NCBI GenBank assembly: GCA_022511075.1
Contig: JAFLSE010000005.1
Coordinates: forward strand, 35,403-99,402
Reading direction: 5' to 3'
Source: Prevotella sp.
Lineage (GTDB): Bacteria; Bacteroidota; Bacteroidia; Bacteroidales; Bacteroidaceae
Length of the DNA stretch: 64,000 nt
Under the pieces are notes generated by a model. That model made no database searches and was not told the DNA's origin. It was given only the letters and a program-made list of their open reading frames with translations. The position numbers and the translations under genes were made by a program. Shown piece after piece: positions 55,878 through 64,000 of the stretch. Numbering within the stretch: position 1 is the stretch's first letter; every line of letters begins with the position of its first letter.

Positions 55878-55885
55878 TACCTTTG
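55878..55885 (+). promoter_or_regulatory. Promoter -7 box for sensor kinase
   Basis: TACCTTTG, ending five bases before the ATG, so the messenger would be leaderless or nearly so. Confidence 0.55.
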
Positions 55886-55890
55886 CAAGC

Positions 55891-57450
55891 ATGAAAAAGT
55901 CAACGATTTGGACAATAGCAATAGTGATGGGACTCTCGTTCCTCGGACTGCTCTACCTGCAACTGTCATACATAGAAGATATGGCAAGAATGAAGAAAGA
56001 GCAGTTTGACGAGAGCGTGAACCGCAGTCTCTATCAGGCTTCTCGTAATCTTGAGATGAACGAGACGCGCCGCTATTTGGAAAAGGACATTAACGACACG
56101 GAGCGCAGGGCGTTCAAGCAAGACTCCATAATGACCGCCGAAGGAAAGTTGAACGGAACGGTGCAGCACTCGCATCAGTATTCGGTGACGGCAAACGACG
56201 GCACTACGTATGCCTCGTTCCAAGTAAAGACACTGTCTATAAAGCCGTCGTCGACACCAAAGGCTATGTTACTGCGCTCCGACAAGAACTCAATAAACGA
56301 GGCTTCGAAATCGTTGCAGGAGATTGTGCGCAACAGATACGTATATCAAAGGGCGCTGCTCGACGAGGTTATATATAATATATTGTACACGGCAAGCGAC
56401 AGGTCGCTGAAGGAAAGGATAAACTTCAAACTGCTCGACCAAGACCTGCGTGCGGAGCTGCTCAACAACGGCATAAGCATTCCCTATCATTTCGTGGTGG
56501 AGACAAGCGACGGCAGGGAAGTATATCGCTGTCCTGACTTTACCGACGAGGGCAAGGAATATTCATACACGCAGGTGCTGTTCCGCAACGACCCGTCGAA
56601 CAAGATGGGCGTGGTGAAGATTCACTTCCCCGACATAAACAGCTACGTGTTCTCGAGCGTTAAGTTCATGATTCCCTCGGTGGTGTTCACGGGTGTGCTG
56701 CTGATAACGTTCATATTCACGATAGTGCTCATATTCCGCCAGAAACGCTACTCGGAAATGAAGAACGACTTTGTGAACAACATGACTCACGAACTGAAAA
56801 CCCCGATAGCCTCTATTTCGCTTGCTGCCCAGATGCTTAACGACAGCAGCATAAAGAAGAGCGAGTCGATGATGGCACATTTGGGCAACGTGGTTTTCGA
56901 TGAGTCGAAACGCCTGCGCTTCCTCGTTGAAAAAGTGTTGCAGATGTCGATGTTCGACCGCAAGGATGCCGTGTTCAAGAAAAAAGACCTCGACCTCAAC
57001 GAAATGGTGGAGAACATATCAAACTCGTTCACGTTGCGAGTGGAGCATACGGGCGGAAAGATATACACCAGCATTGAGGCGATTGACTCGAAGATATACG
57101 TCGACGAGGTGCATTTCCAAAATGCGATATTCAACTTGATGGACAATGCCGTGAAGTACAGAAATCCAGACACTCCGCTCGACATATACATAAAAACGTG
57201 GAACGACGACAAGCATCTCTATCTGTCGATACGCGACACTGGTATGGGCATAAAGAAGGAAAACCTTAAAAAGATTTTCGACAAGTTTTACCGTGTACAC
57301 ACAGGCAACCGCCACGACACAAAGGGCTTTGGATTGGGATTGGCATACGTGAAGAAGATTGTGATGCTGCATAAGGGCGACATTGCGGTGGAAAGCGAAT
57401 ATGGCACAGGAACAACATTCACGATAACACTGCCGGTGATAAAGGACTAA
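55891..57450 (+). CDS. rprX: Sensor histidine kinase, RprX-like
   Basis: 519 residues. Membrane helix at about 6-26, a periplasmic sensor region of about 230 residues, a second helix (FMIPSVVFTGVLLITFIF), then a HisKA domain with His300 in NNMTHELKTPIASIS. The HATPase domain has NLMDNAVKY and GFGLGLAYVKK. The sequence resembles RprX of Bacteroides, partner of RprY, a pair linked to redox and tetracycline-related regulation. The signal sensed is unknown. Confidence 0.85.
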   Translation: MKKSTIWTIAIVMGLSFLGLLYLQLSYIEDMARMKKEQFDESVNRSLYQASRNLEMNETRRYLEKDINDTERRAFKQDSIMTAEGKLNGTVQHSHQYSVTANDGTTYASFQVKTLSIKPSSTPKAMLLRSDKNSINEASKSLQEIVRNRYVYQRALLDEVIYNILYTASDRSLKERINFKLLDQDLRAELLNNGISIPYHFVVETSDGREVYRCPDFTDEGKEYSYTQVLFRNDPSNKMGVVKIHFPDINSYVFSSVKFMIPSVVFTGVLLITFIFTIVLIFRQKRYSEMKNDFVNNMTHELKTPIASISLAAQMLNDSSIKKSESMMAHLGNVVFDESKRLRFLVEKVLQMSMFDRKDAVFKKKDLDLNEMVENISNSFTLRVEHTGGKIYTSIEAIDSKIYVDEVHFQNAIFNLMDNAVKYRNPDTPLDIYIKTWNDDKHLYLSIRDTGMGIKKENLKKIFDKFYRVHTGNRHDTKGFGLGLAYVKKIVMLHKGDIAVESEYGTGTTFTITLPVIKD

Positions 57451-57513
57451 ACACACATTATAATATATATAGTGATAAATTACAAATAATAATAACATAA
57501 AAAAATTACGATT

Positions 57514-58212
57514 ATGGAAGACAACTTGAAAATTCTTCTTTGCGAAGACGATGAAAACTTGGGAATGTTGCTGCGCGAATATTTGGCAGCAAAGGGTTTC
57601 TATGCAGAACTTTGCGCTGACGGCGAGGCTGGATATAAGGCATTTCTGAAAACGAAGTTCGACATCTGCGTGCTCGATGTTATGATGCCTAAGAAGGACG
57701 GCTTCGAACTTGCGAAGGACATCCGACAGGCAAACGCCGATATACCTATCATCTTCCTCACGGCAAAGACCCTGAAGGAAGACATACTCGAAGGCTTCAA
57801 GATTGGTGCCGACGACTATATCACGAAGCCATTCTCAATGGAGGAACTCGTGTTCCGTATTGAGGCGATACTACGCCGCGTGCGTGGAAAGAAAAACAAG
57901 GAGAACACAATCTACCGCATCGGTCAGTTCTTGTTTGACACGCAGAAGCAACTTCTCGTTATCGGCGACAAGCAGACGAAACTCACCACAAAGGAAAACG
58001 AACTGCTTGCACTGCTTTGCAGCCACGCCAACGAGATATTGCAGCGCGACTTTGCCCTTAAGACAATATGGATTGACGACAACTACTTCAACGCTCGCTC
58101 AATGGATGTGTATATCACGAAACTGCGTAAGCACCTGAAGGACGACGACCAGATTGAGATTATAAACATTCACGGAAAGGGCTACAAACTCATTACTCCA
58201 GAGGAAGATTGA
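57514..58212 (+). CDS. rprY: Response regulator, RprY-like (OmpR family)
   Basis: 232 residues. Receiver domain with phospho-acceptor Asp55 (ICVLDVMMPKKDG) and Lys in FLTAKTLKED. The C-terminal winged helix reads IWIDDNYFNARSMDVYITKL (recognition helix). It follows the kinase by 63 bases. Confidence 0.9.
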   Translation: MEDNLKILLCEDDENLGMLLREYLAAKGFYAELCADGEAGYKAFLKTKFDICVLDVMMPKKDGFELAKDIRQANADIPIIFLTAKTLKEDILEGFKIGADDYITKPFSMEELVFRIEAILRRVRGKKNKENTIYRIGQFLFDTQKQLLVIGDKQTKLTTKENELLALLCSHANEILQRDFALKTIWIDDNYFNARSMDVYITKLRKHLKDDDQIEIINIHGKGYKLITPEED

Positions 58213-58227
58213 GCCACAGGCTGACGA

Positions 58228-58265
58228 CAAGAGGATTTAGCGGAGAAAGCCCCTAAATCCTCTTG
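58228..58265. terminator. 13-bp inverted repeat behind rprY
   Basis: CAAGAGGATTTAG (58228-58240) and CTAAATCCTCTTG (58253-58265) are perfect complements with a 12-base loop. There is no long T-run after it, so it may be a weak or factor-assisted terminator. Confidence 0.6.
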
Positions 58266-58346
58266 CGTTTACCACTAATCTGCCACAATAGGGAAAATCC
58301 CCTTCGAGTATAGGGAAAAACCTTTTGCAAGCCAAGACAAATATCG

Positions 58347-58354
58347 TAACTTTG
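58347..58354 (+). promoter_or_regulatory. Promoter -7 box for low-complexity protein
   Basis: TAACTTTG, 61 bases upstream of the ATG at 58416. Confidence 0.55.
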
Positions 58355-58415
58355 CACTCAGAAAACAATAAAAAGAACGAAAATTAAGTTATTAACACCT
58401 TAAAACGGCAAGATT

Positions 58416-59417
58416 ATGAAAAAGGTTATGATTACTCTGATAGTGATGCTTACGACTTGCATAGGCACACAGGCAATGGGCTACGAACAGGCTCGTCGCG
58501 AGGCACTTTTCCTTACGGACAAGATGGCATACGAACTCAACCTTACTGACGCACAGTATGATGCGGCATACGAGATAAACCTCGACTACCTCTTGGGAGT
58601 AACCGACAGGAGCAATGTGTTCGGCATATACTGGGAGCGCAGGAATCTCGATTTCAGTTACATCTTGCTCGACTGGCAATATACGGCGTTCTGCGCAGCA
58701 CGTTATTTCTACCGCCCATTATACTGGGACGCAGGACACTGGCACTTCGGTATCTACACACGCTATCCCGTGCGCACATACTTCTACTTCGGTCACCCGA
58801 CGGTGTATGCCTCATATCGCGGAGGACACAGTTGGCACAGCAATGGAGGACGCAGTTTCTGGCAAGGTCAAAGGCAAACGTTCAACCACGGCGGACAGCA
58901 CGTAGGAATGCGCGACAATCATCATAACGTCGGTGGCGGACATAACGGCAACAGCCGTCCGTCAACAGGGGCTAATCACGGTGGCAATCGCAATCACGGC
59001 AATAACCACAACGGTGCTGGAAATCCTAATGGCGGCAACCGCAACGGTATTGGAACTCCAAACGGAAATAACCGCCACAATATGGGAAGACCAAACAGCA
59101 GCACGCGTGTCACCGTAAACGGTGAAAACCGCAATGGTGCAGGTGCAGGCACAAGTACTCCGAGCACAAGCACACCGAACACAAGTACTCCAAGCACAAG
59201 CGGCAGCAGATTCGGTGGTGCCCGCAGCCCCCAACGCAGCACACCGTCATTCAGCAATAGCGGAAGCCGCAGCAATAGTGGTTCCTCTTTCAGCGGAACA
59301 CGCAGCGGAAGTTCAAGCCGCAGTACTTCGTCATTCAGCAACAGTTCAAGCCGCAGCACAGGTGGCAGCCATAGCGGCGGCAGCAGAAGCGGAGGCTTCG
59401 GCGGCGGACGACGCTAA
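58416..59417 (+). CDS. Secreted protein with Asn/Gly/Ser-rich tail
   Basis: 333 residues. A signal peptide (MKKVMITLIVMLTTCIGTQA) is followed by about 120 residues rich in Tyr and Trp (YWERRNLDFSYILLDWQYTA, FYRPLYWDAGHWHFGIYTRY). From about 135 onwards the chain is low complexity: His/Gly/Asn, then Thr/Ser/Pro runs and Ser/Gly/Arg repeats ending GGFGGGRR. The folded part is not recognised; the tail could be a flexible surface or matrix segment. Nearness to rprXY is noted but no link is shown. Confidence 0.7.
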   Translation: MKKVMITLIVMLTTCIGTQAMGYEQARREALFLTDKMAYELNLTDAQYDAAYEINLDYLLGVTDRSNVFGIYWERRNLDFSYILLDWQYTAFCAARYFYRPLYWDAGHWHFGIYTRYPVRTYFYFGHPTVYASYRGGHSWHSNGGRSFWQGQRQTFNHGGQHVGMRDNHHNVGGGHNGNSRPSTGANHGGNRNHGNNHNGAGNPNGGNRNGIGTPNGNNRHNMGRPNSSTRVTVNGENRNGAGAGTSTPSTSTPNTSTPSTSGSRFGGARSPQRSTPSFSNSGSRSNSGSSFSGTRSGSSSRSTSSFSNSSSRSTGGSHSGGSRSGGFGGGRR

Positions 59418-59457
59418 AAGGCGAAAGCCAAAACAAACAATTTAAAGAAACGGAATT

Positions 59458-60135
59458 ATGAAAGTATTACAAAGTTCTATTTTCCGCGCCTTTTGCTCCA
59501 TAGCAATAGGCGCATTGCTCATAAAATATCGTGGCGAGACAGTTACCTGGCTAACCGTAACCATCGGTGCGCTGTTCCTGCTTTCGGGCATTATCTCGTG
59601 TGCCACATATTTCATCGCATCACGCAAGTCGAGCGAATACAAGATTACCGATGCACAAGGAAATGTAGTGAACTACGGCAAGCCGACATTCCCCATAGTC
59701 GGATTAGGAAGCATCATACTCGGTTTCTTGCTTACAATAACACCTTCTGTATTCGTAACGGCACTGATGTATATCCTCGGCGCAATGCTCATTCTCGGCG
59801 CAATAAACCAGTTTATGGTACTTGCCAGCATACGCAGGATTGGCGCATTGTCGTTTTTCTACTGGATTTGTCCGTCGCTGATACTGCTCACGGGTATCTA
59901 TGTCATCGTTAAGCCAATGGAGTCGGCAGAAGTGCCGCTGCTCATTATCGGCTGGTGTCTGCTGCTCTACGGAGTTACGGAAATGATAAACGCAATGAAA
60001 ATGTACTTGCAGCAGCGCAGATACAAGAAAATGATGGCTGAACAAGAAGCGGAAGCCACCGCAGAAGCCGTAGAGATTACGGAAGAATCAGCAGAGATTA
60101 TGGAACAAGACGAACAAAAGAGCCTGCCAGAATAA
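59458..60135 (+). CDS. DUF308 (HdeD-like) membrane protein
   Basis: 225 residues with six hydrophobic helices in pairs (AFCSIAIGALLIKYRG, VTIGALFLLSGIISCATYF, VGLGSIILGFLLTITPSV, YILGAMLILGAINQFMVL, PSLILLTGIYVIVKP and LIIGWCLLLYGVTEMINA), the HdeD/DUF308 pattern. The last 45 residues are Glu-rich and cytoplasmic. The family is tied to acid stress in E. coli; its role here is unknown. 40 bases after the low-complexity gene, same strand. Confidence 0.8.
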   Translation: MKVLQSSIFRAFCSIAIGALLIKYRGETVTWLTVTIGALFLLSGIISCATYFIASRKSSEYKITDAQGNVVNYGKPTFPIVGLGSIILGFLLTITPSVFVTALMYILGAMLILGAINQFMVLASIRRIGALSFFYWICPSLILLTGIYVIVKPMESAEVPLLIIGWCLLLYGVTEMINAMKMYLQQRRYKKMMAEQEAEATAEAVEITEESAEIMEQDEQKSLPE

Positions 60136-60149
60136 TAGCAGGCTCTTTT
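60116..60149. terminator. Bidirectional terminator between DUF308 gene and mfd
   Basis: AAAAGAGCCTGC (60116-60127) and GCAGGCTCTTTT (60138-60149) form a 12-bp stem with A and T runs on both sides. The left arm overlaps the end of the DUF308 reading frame, and mfd ends two bases to the right on the other strand. Confidence 0.85.
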
Positions 60150-60150
60150 G

Positions 60151-63100
60151 TTATGCATTCTTGCCCACGACATCGTGCAGCACGCCTACGGCATCGGTCA
60201 CGTTTGCCACATGGGTAATCACGATAGAACGTTTGCCGTTGTTTTCCCTGATGTTGCAACGGCGGGCGTTTTTTCCTACATAGTCGAGCAACAGACCGAA
60301 TGCATCGCTCTGATAGTATGCTCCCGAAGCATTCACGGGGAAGAACAGCGTCATATGGTCTTTCTTCAGCATAATCTTCTCTATACCGAGTTCCTTTCCG
60401 GCACGCCTCAACGCCACCACCATCATCAGTTCCTTTGCCATTGCCGGCGGCTCTCCGAAGCGGTCGCGCAGGCGTTTGCGATACTGCTCTAATTCCTCGT
60501 CGCTCTTCAGGTTGTCAAGTTCACGATACAGCAGCATACGTTCGCTGTCGCTCGGCACGTATGTTTCGGGGAAATACATCTCGTAGTCGCTTTCTATTGC
60601 GCAGTCGTCCACGAAGTCGCTGCCGCTGATGTCTTTGTTCTTTACATCTTCTTCATAGAGGTCGGCAAACTCTTCGTTTTTCAATTCGCGCACCGCCTCG
60701 TTCAGTATCTTTTGGTATGTCTCATATCCGAGGTCGGAGATAAATCCGCTCTGCTCTGCACCCAAAAGGTTTCCTGCACCACGAATGTCAAGGTCTTGCA
60801 TGGCTATGTTTATGCCACTGCCCAAGTCGCTGAAGTTTTCGAGAGCCTCCAAGCGGCGGCGTGCCTCTGGGTTAAGGTCTGCAAGCGGCGGTGCAAGCAG
60901 GTAGCAGAATGCCTTGCGGTTGCCTCTTCCCACCCTGCCGCGCATCTGATGCAAGTCTGAAAGTCCGAAGTTGTGCGCCGAGTTTATTATTATAGTATTG
61001 GCATTCGGAATGTCTATGCCGTTCTCAACGATAGTGGTCGACAGCAGCACATCGTAGTCGTGGTTGGAGAAGTCGAGTATCACACCTTCCATTTCCTCCG
61101 GCTTCATCTGTCCGTGACCTATTGCCACGCGTGCGTCGGGCACATATTTCTTTATTATGTCGGCTATGCGCGTAAGTTCGCTTATGCGGTTGTTCACGAA
61201 ATACACCTGTCCGTTGCGACTCATCTCAAAGTTTATGGCATCGGCTATTATTTCTGGCGAAAACAGGTGTATCTCCGTCTGCACAGGATAGCGGTTTGGG
61301 GGCGGCGTTTGTATTATGCTCAGGTCGCGTGCACCAAGAAGCGAGAATTGCAATGTTCTCGGTATCGGAGTGGCAGACATCGTGAGCGTGTCCACGTTGG
61401 TTTTCATCTGCCGCAACTTCTCTTTCGTTCCCACTCCAAACTTCTGCTCCTCGTCTATTATGAGCAGTCCGAGGTCCTTGAATTTCACAGTCTTGCCAAC
61501 AAGTTTCTGCGTGCCGATAAGAATATCAACCTTACCTTCGGCAAGGTCGTCGAGTATCTGCCTTGTCTGCTTCGCCGTGCGTGCCCTCGTAAGGTATTCC
61601 ACGCGCACGGGCATGTCCTTCATTCTCTTTGTAAACGTGTTGTAGTGCTGATAGGCAAGCACCGTGGTAGGCACAAGCACAGCCACCTGCTTTGAGTCGG
61701 CGGCAGCCTTGAATGCCGCACGCACAGCCACCTCCGTCTTTCCATAGCCCACATCGCCGCAAACGAGCCTGTCCATCGGGCGTGCACGCTCCATATCTGC
61801 CTTCACATCGTTGGTTGCTTTCAACTGGTCGGGCGTGTCCTCATACAGGAAACTTGCCTCCAATGCGTGTTGCAGATAACTGTCGGCACTGAATGCAAAG
61901 CCCTTTTCCTGTCGGCGTTTTGCATATAGTTTTATCAAGTCACGCGCAATGTCTTTCAACTTCGCCTTTGTGCGTTCTTTCAGTCGTTCCCATTGTCCCG
62001 TGCCGAGTGTGCTCAGTCGCGGCGGTTCGCCGTTGTCGGCTGCCTTGTATTTCGCCACCTTGTAGAGCGAGTGTATTGATACATATATCGAGTCGCCACG
62101 TTGATAGATGATTTTTATCATCTCCTGGTAACTGTCGCCCTGCGGCATACGAACAAGACCGCCAAACTTTCCCACGCCGTGGTCCACGTGCACCACAAAG
62201 TCGCCCACCTCAAACTGCTGTATCTCCTTCAGTGTCAGTGCCACCTTTCCGCCCCGTGCCCTGTCGCTCTTCAGGTTGTACTTGTGGAAGCGGTCGAATA
62301 TCTGGTGGTCAGTGAATATGCACAGTTTCAGTGCGTTGTCCGAGAATCCCTCGTGCAGTGTCTTGTCAACAGGCATAAAGGCAGGTCCTTCATTTGTTTC
62401 GCCTTGCGGATTGAGTATCTCCTTTATGCGTTCGTTCTGCTTCTGGCTGTCGGCAAGTATATACACCCTGTATCCTCGCAGGCGGTAGTCCTCCACCGAC
62501 TGCTTCAGCAGTTCAAAGTTCTTATGAAGTACAGGTTGCGGCGTTATGTCAAAGGTTATTGTCGTGTCGGTCTGCAACGACGGACGATGTCCTATCTCAA
62601 TGGTCTTGAACCGCTTCACATCACGCATAAATGCACCGCCGTCTATCAGTTGTATCTCCGTGCGCATCTCCTCCAATATGCGTTTCTGCTCCATTTCCGT
62701 AGCACCTTCCGTACGCTCCACTATTGCCTGTTGCAGAAATCCGTCTTGATATGTCTTTTCTATCACATCGCGCACGAAATGAAAGTTTCTTGCCACAAGC
62801 ACCGCATCGTCAGAGAGGAACGAAAGCAGAGGTATGCGGTCGTCGGTCATGCGTGCCAGTTCAGGTACAATATCAACCTGTTCGCGCTTGTCTCGGCTCA
62901 ATTGGTTTTCCACCTCAAACGTGCGAATAGAATCTATGTCATCACCGAAGAAATCCAAACGATACGGATATTCGCAACTATATGAATACACATCGAGTAT
63001 CGAGCCACGGCAGGCAAACTGTCCCGGCTCATAAACATAATCCACCTCACGGAAACCAAACTCCCTCAACTGCTTCACAATCGCCCTCACATCTGCCGTC

Positions 63101-63561
63101 TGTCCTTTGCGCAATGTGAGTGTACGGTCGTCGAGTTTCTTCTGCGAAACCACAAGTTCAGCCACTGCCTCCGGGTGTGTCACAACATACAGAGTGCCGT
63201 TTGTTCCCTTGCGTTTCTCGCTCACCTTTGCAAGCACCTCCGTACGCAGTATCTCGCTTGCCGCATCTCGCTGTCCGTATTTCACAGCACGGCGATAGGA
63301 CGAAGGAAAGAAAAACACCCTGTCCGTGCCCAACATCTGCGTAAGGTCGTGGTAGAAATATCCGGCATCGTCAGCATCGTTGAGTATAAACACGACAGGC
63401 ACAGTAACCTTCTCCGCCACCCCTCCGAACACCATCGGAGCCGACGAACATACAAGATTTTGAAGGAAGACAGCCCTCATAGAACTGTCTTCCATCGTCT
63501 TTGCCACTGCCGCCACCTGCGGCGAGTGGGAATATAGTTGCAATAGCTCTTCTAATTTCAC
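60151..63561 (-). CDS. mfd: Transcription-repair coupling factor
   Basis: 1136 residues. Mfd removes stalled RNA polymerase and recruits UvrA. Features are the UvrB-homology part at the N-terminus, the polymerase-interacting domain around FEVGDFVVHVDHGVGKFGGL, and a RecG-like translocase with GDVGYGKTEVAVRAA (Walker A), IIDEEQKFG (DEEQ box) and MRGRVGRGNRKAFCYLL (motif VI). It has its own promoter and no cotranscribed partner. Confidence 0.96.
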   Translation of the reverse strand: MKLEELLQLYSHSPQVAAVAKTMEDSSMRAVFLQNLVCSSAPMVFGGVAEKVTVPVVFILNDADDAGYFYHDLTQMLGTDRVFFFPSSYRRAVKYGQRDAASEILRTEVLAKVSEKRKGTNGTLYVVTHPEAVAELVVSQKKLDDRTLTLRKGQTADVRAIVKQLREFGFREVDYVYEPGQFACRGSILDVYSYSCEYPYRLDFFGDDIDSIRTFEVENQLSRDKREQVDIVPELARMTDDRIPLLSFLSDDAVLVARNFHFVRDVIEKTYQDGFLQQAIVERTEGATEMEQKRILEEMRTEIQLIDGGAFMRDVKRFKTIEIGHRPSLQTDTTITFDITPQPVLHKNFELLKQSVEDYRLRGYRVYILADSQKQNERIKEILNPQGETNEGPAFMPVDKTLHEGFSDNALKLCIFTDHQIFDRFHKYNLKSDRARGGKVALTLKEIQQFEVGDFVVHVDHGVGKFGGLVRMPQGDSYQEMIKIIYQRGDSIYVSIHSLYKVAKYKAADNGEPPRLSTLGTGQWERLKERTKAKLKDIARDLIKLYAKRRQEKGFAFSADSYLQHALEASFLYEDTPDQLKATNDVKADMERARPMDRLVCGDVGYGKTEVAVRAAFKAAADSKQVAVLVPTTVLAYQHYNTFTKRMKDMPVRVEYLTRARTAKQTRQILDDLAEGKVDILIGTQKLVGKTVKFKDLGLLIIDEEQKFGVGTKEKLRQMKTNVDTLTMSATPIPRTLQFSLLGARDLSIIQTPPPNRYPVQTEIHLFSPEIIADAINFEMSRNGQVYFVNNRISELTRIADIIKKYVPDARVAIGHGQMKPEEMEGVILDFSNHDYDVLLSTTIVENGIDIPNANTIIINSAHNFGLSDLHQMRGRVGRGNRKAFCYLLAPPLADLNPEARRRLEALENFSDLGSGINIAMQDLDIRGAGNLLGAEQSGFISDLGYETYQKILNEAVRELKNEEFADLYEEDVKNKDISGSDFVDDCAIESDYEMYFPETYVPSDSERMLLYRELDNLKSDEELEQYRKRLRDRFGEPPAMAKELMMVVALRRAGKELGIEKIMLKKDHMTLFFPVNASGAYYQSDAFGLLLDYVGKNARRCNIRENNGKRSIVITHVANVTDAVGVLHDVVGKNA

Positions 63562-63632
63562 TTTCTTAATGCAAAGTCAACCACAAAATGAATTTTTACG
63601 CCGTAATATTCGTATCGTTGTATTTCAAGGTG

Positions 63633-63640
63633 CAAAGATA
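63633..63640 (-). promoter_or_regulatory. Promoter -7 box for mfd
   Basis: TATCTTTG on the minus strand, 71 bases upstream of the mfd ATG. Confidence 0.55.
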
Positions 63641-63656
63641 CACAAACTTCGGTAAA

Positions 63657-63902
63657 TTACAAAATAAAGCCATGCTCATATAAATATTCTGGAGCGATAT
63701 CTATGCACCCATTATTCCATTCTAATGTGTCAGTAATGGAAAAAGCCTTAAATATATCTTTGTTTTTCAACGGTTTGAATACATCATACCGCTCTACAAG
63801 GTCAGCAAAGTCAAAAATCTTACTCACCCCGTCATTAAAAATCAACTTTATCTTATAATCGCTAATGTAATCAGCCTTTGTAACCTCTTTCCACATACAC
63901 AT
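63657..63902 (-). CDS. DUF2442 protein
   Basis: About 81 residues from ATG 63902 (MCMWKEVTKADY); a second ATG at 63896 gives MWKEV, equally likely. The longer frame runs into the preceding gene and was rejected. The sequence DYISDYKIKLIFNDGVSKIF is typical of DUF2442. It follows a DUF4160 gene on the same strand. The two families are often found as a pair and have been suggested to be a toxin-antitoxin-like module. Confidence 0.75.
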   Translation of the reverse strand: MCMWKEVTKADYISDYKIKLIFNDGVSKIFDFADLVERYDVFKPLKNKDIFKAFSITDTLEWNNGCIDIAPEYLYEHGFIL

Positions 63903-63904
63903 TA

Positions 63905-64000
63905 TTATTTTAATGGGTCTATCTTTCCCGGATTCTTCCCTTCTGACGCATTTGCCCATGCTTTTTTCAAATCTTCACGATGCAAATCAAGCCATTCCAA
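63905..64000 (-). CDS. DUF4160 protein, C-terminal fragment
   Basis: Only the last 31 codons are in the window. They read LEWLDLHREDLKKAWANASE and end GKNPGKIDPLK. This is the usual end of DUF4160 proteins. The stop is three bases from the DUF2442 start. Confidence 0.7.
   Translation of the reverse strand: MEWLDLHREDLKKAWANASEGKNPGKIDPLK

Overview
The window looks like a chromosomal segment of a Bacteroidales bacterium, most likely Prevotella or a close relative. The evidence is the repeated promoter box TAnnTTTG ahead of most transcription units, near absence of Shine-Dalgarno sequences, Bacteroidetes-specific families (DUF4105, DUF4369/TlpA-like, DUF1573, short LptC, NodT-type RND efflux set, RprX/RprY-like two-component system), and a polysaccharide lyase ending in a YNLQGQR...GIYI tail typical of Prevotella exoproteins. 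No rRNA, tRNA, CRISPR array or complete insertion sequence was seen.

Layout. 1-2.1 kb (minus): envelope operon with an outer-membrane barrel, LptC and the start of a CNNM/hemolysin protein. 2.1-9.2 kb (plus): DUF4105 membrane protein (probable lipoprotein N-acyltransferase family), a catalytically degenerate alkaline-phosphatase-fold protein, SecA and an orphan ABC ATPase. 9.2-17.4 kb: gltBD glutamate synthase behind a strong dyad; the 3' end of gltD is duplicated around a small insertion carrying a Fic protein and a broken hsdS. 17.5-25.6 kb: thioredoxin-fold lipoprotein, PNPase, CPBP protease, a SAM methyltransferase, Mrp-type P-loop ATPase and a DUF1573 protein. 25.6-31.2 kb: a giant alpha-2-macroglobulin-like protein.

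31.4-36.0 kb is the accessory islet and the most unusual part. A promoter drives a leader of about 400 nt that can fold into a long rod, followed by an SPFH-SHOCT protein, two zinc-ribbon proteins and a small membrane protein. Facing it is an Abi (HEPN) gene whose own promoter would first transcribe a short terminated stem-loop RNA. A small HExxH membrane protein follows.

36.0-41.9 kb (minus): an RND efflux operon (adaptor, pump, outer-membrane channel). 42.1-42.6 kb: a MITE-like inverted-repeat element with a perfect central palindrome. 42.6-48.0 kb (plus): small secreted protein, rhamnogalacturonan lyase, ribosomal protein L31 type B, glutathione peroxidase, thioredoxin reductase. 48.0-53.3 kb (minus): sodium/solute symporter, NAD-dependent epimerase, anaerobic ribonucleotide reductase nrdDG. 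53.7-60.1 kb (plus): DNA repair methyltransferase, M20 peptidase, RNA methyltransferase, two-component system, a secreted low-complexity protein and a DUF308 membrane protein. 60.1-64.0 kb (minus): Mfd and a DUF4160/DUF2442 pair cut by the window edge.

Most of the window is housekeeping: envelope biogenesis, nitrogen assimilation, redox and oxygen-stress handling, anaerobic nucleotide metabolism. The points most worth following up are the rod RNA with its SPFH/zinc-ribbon operon, the Abi gene with its leader RNA, and the gltD 3'-end duplication around fic/hsdS.
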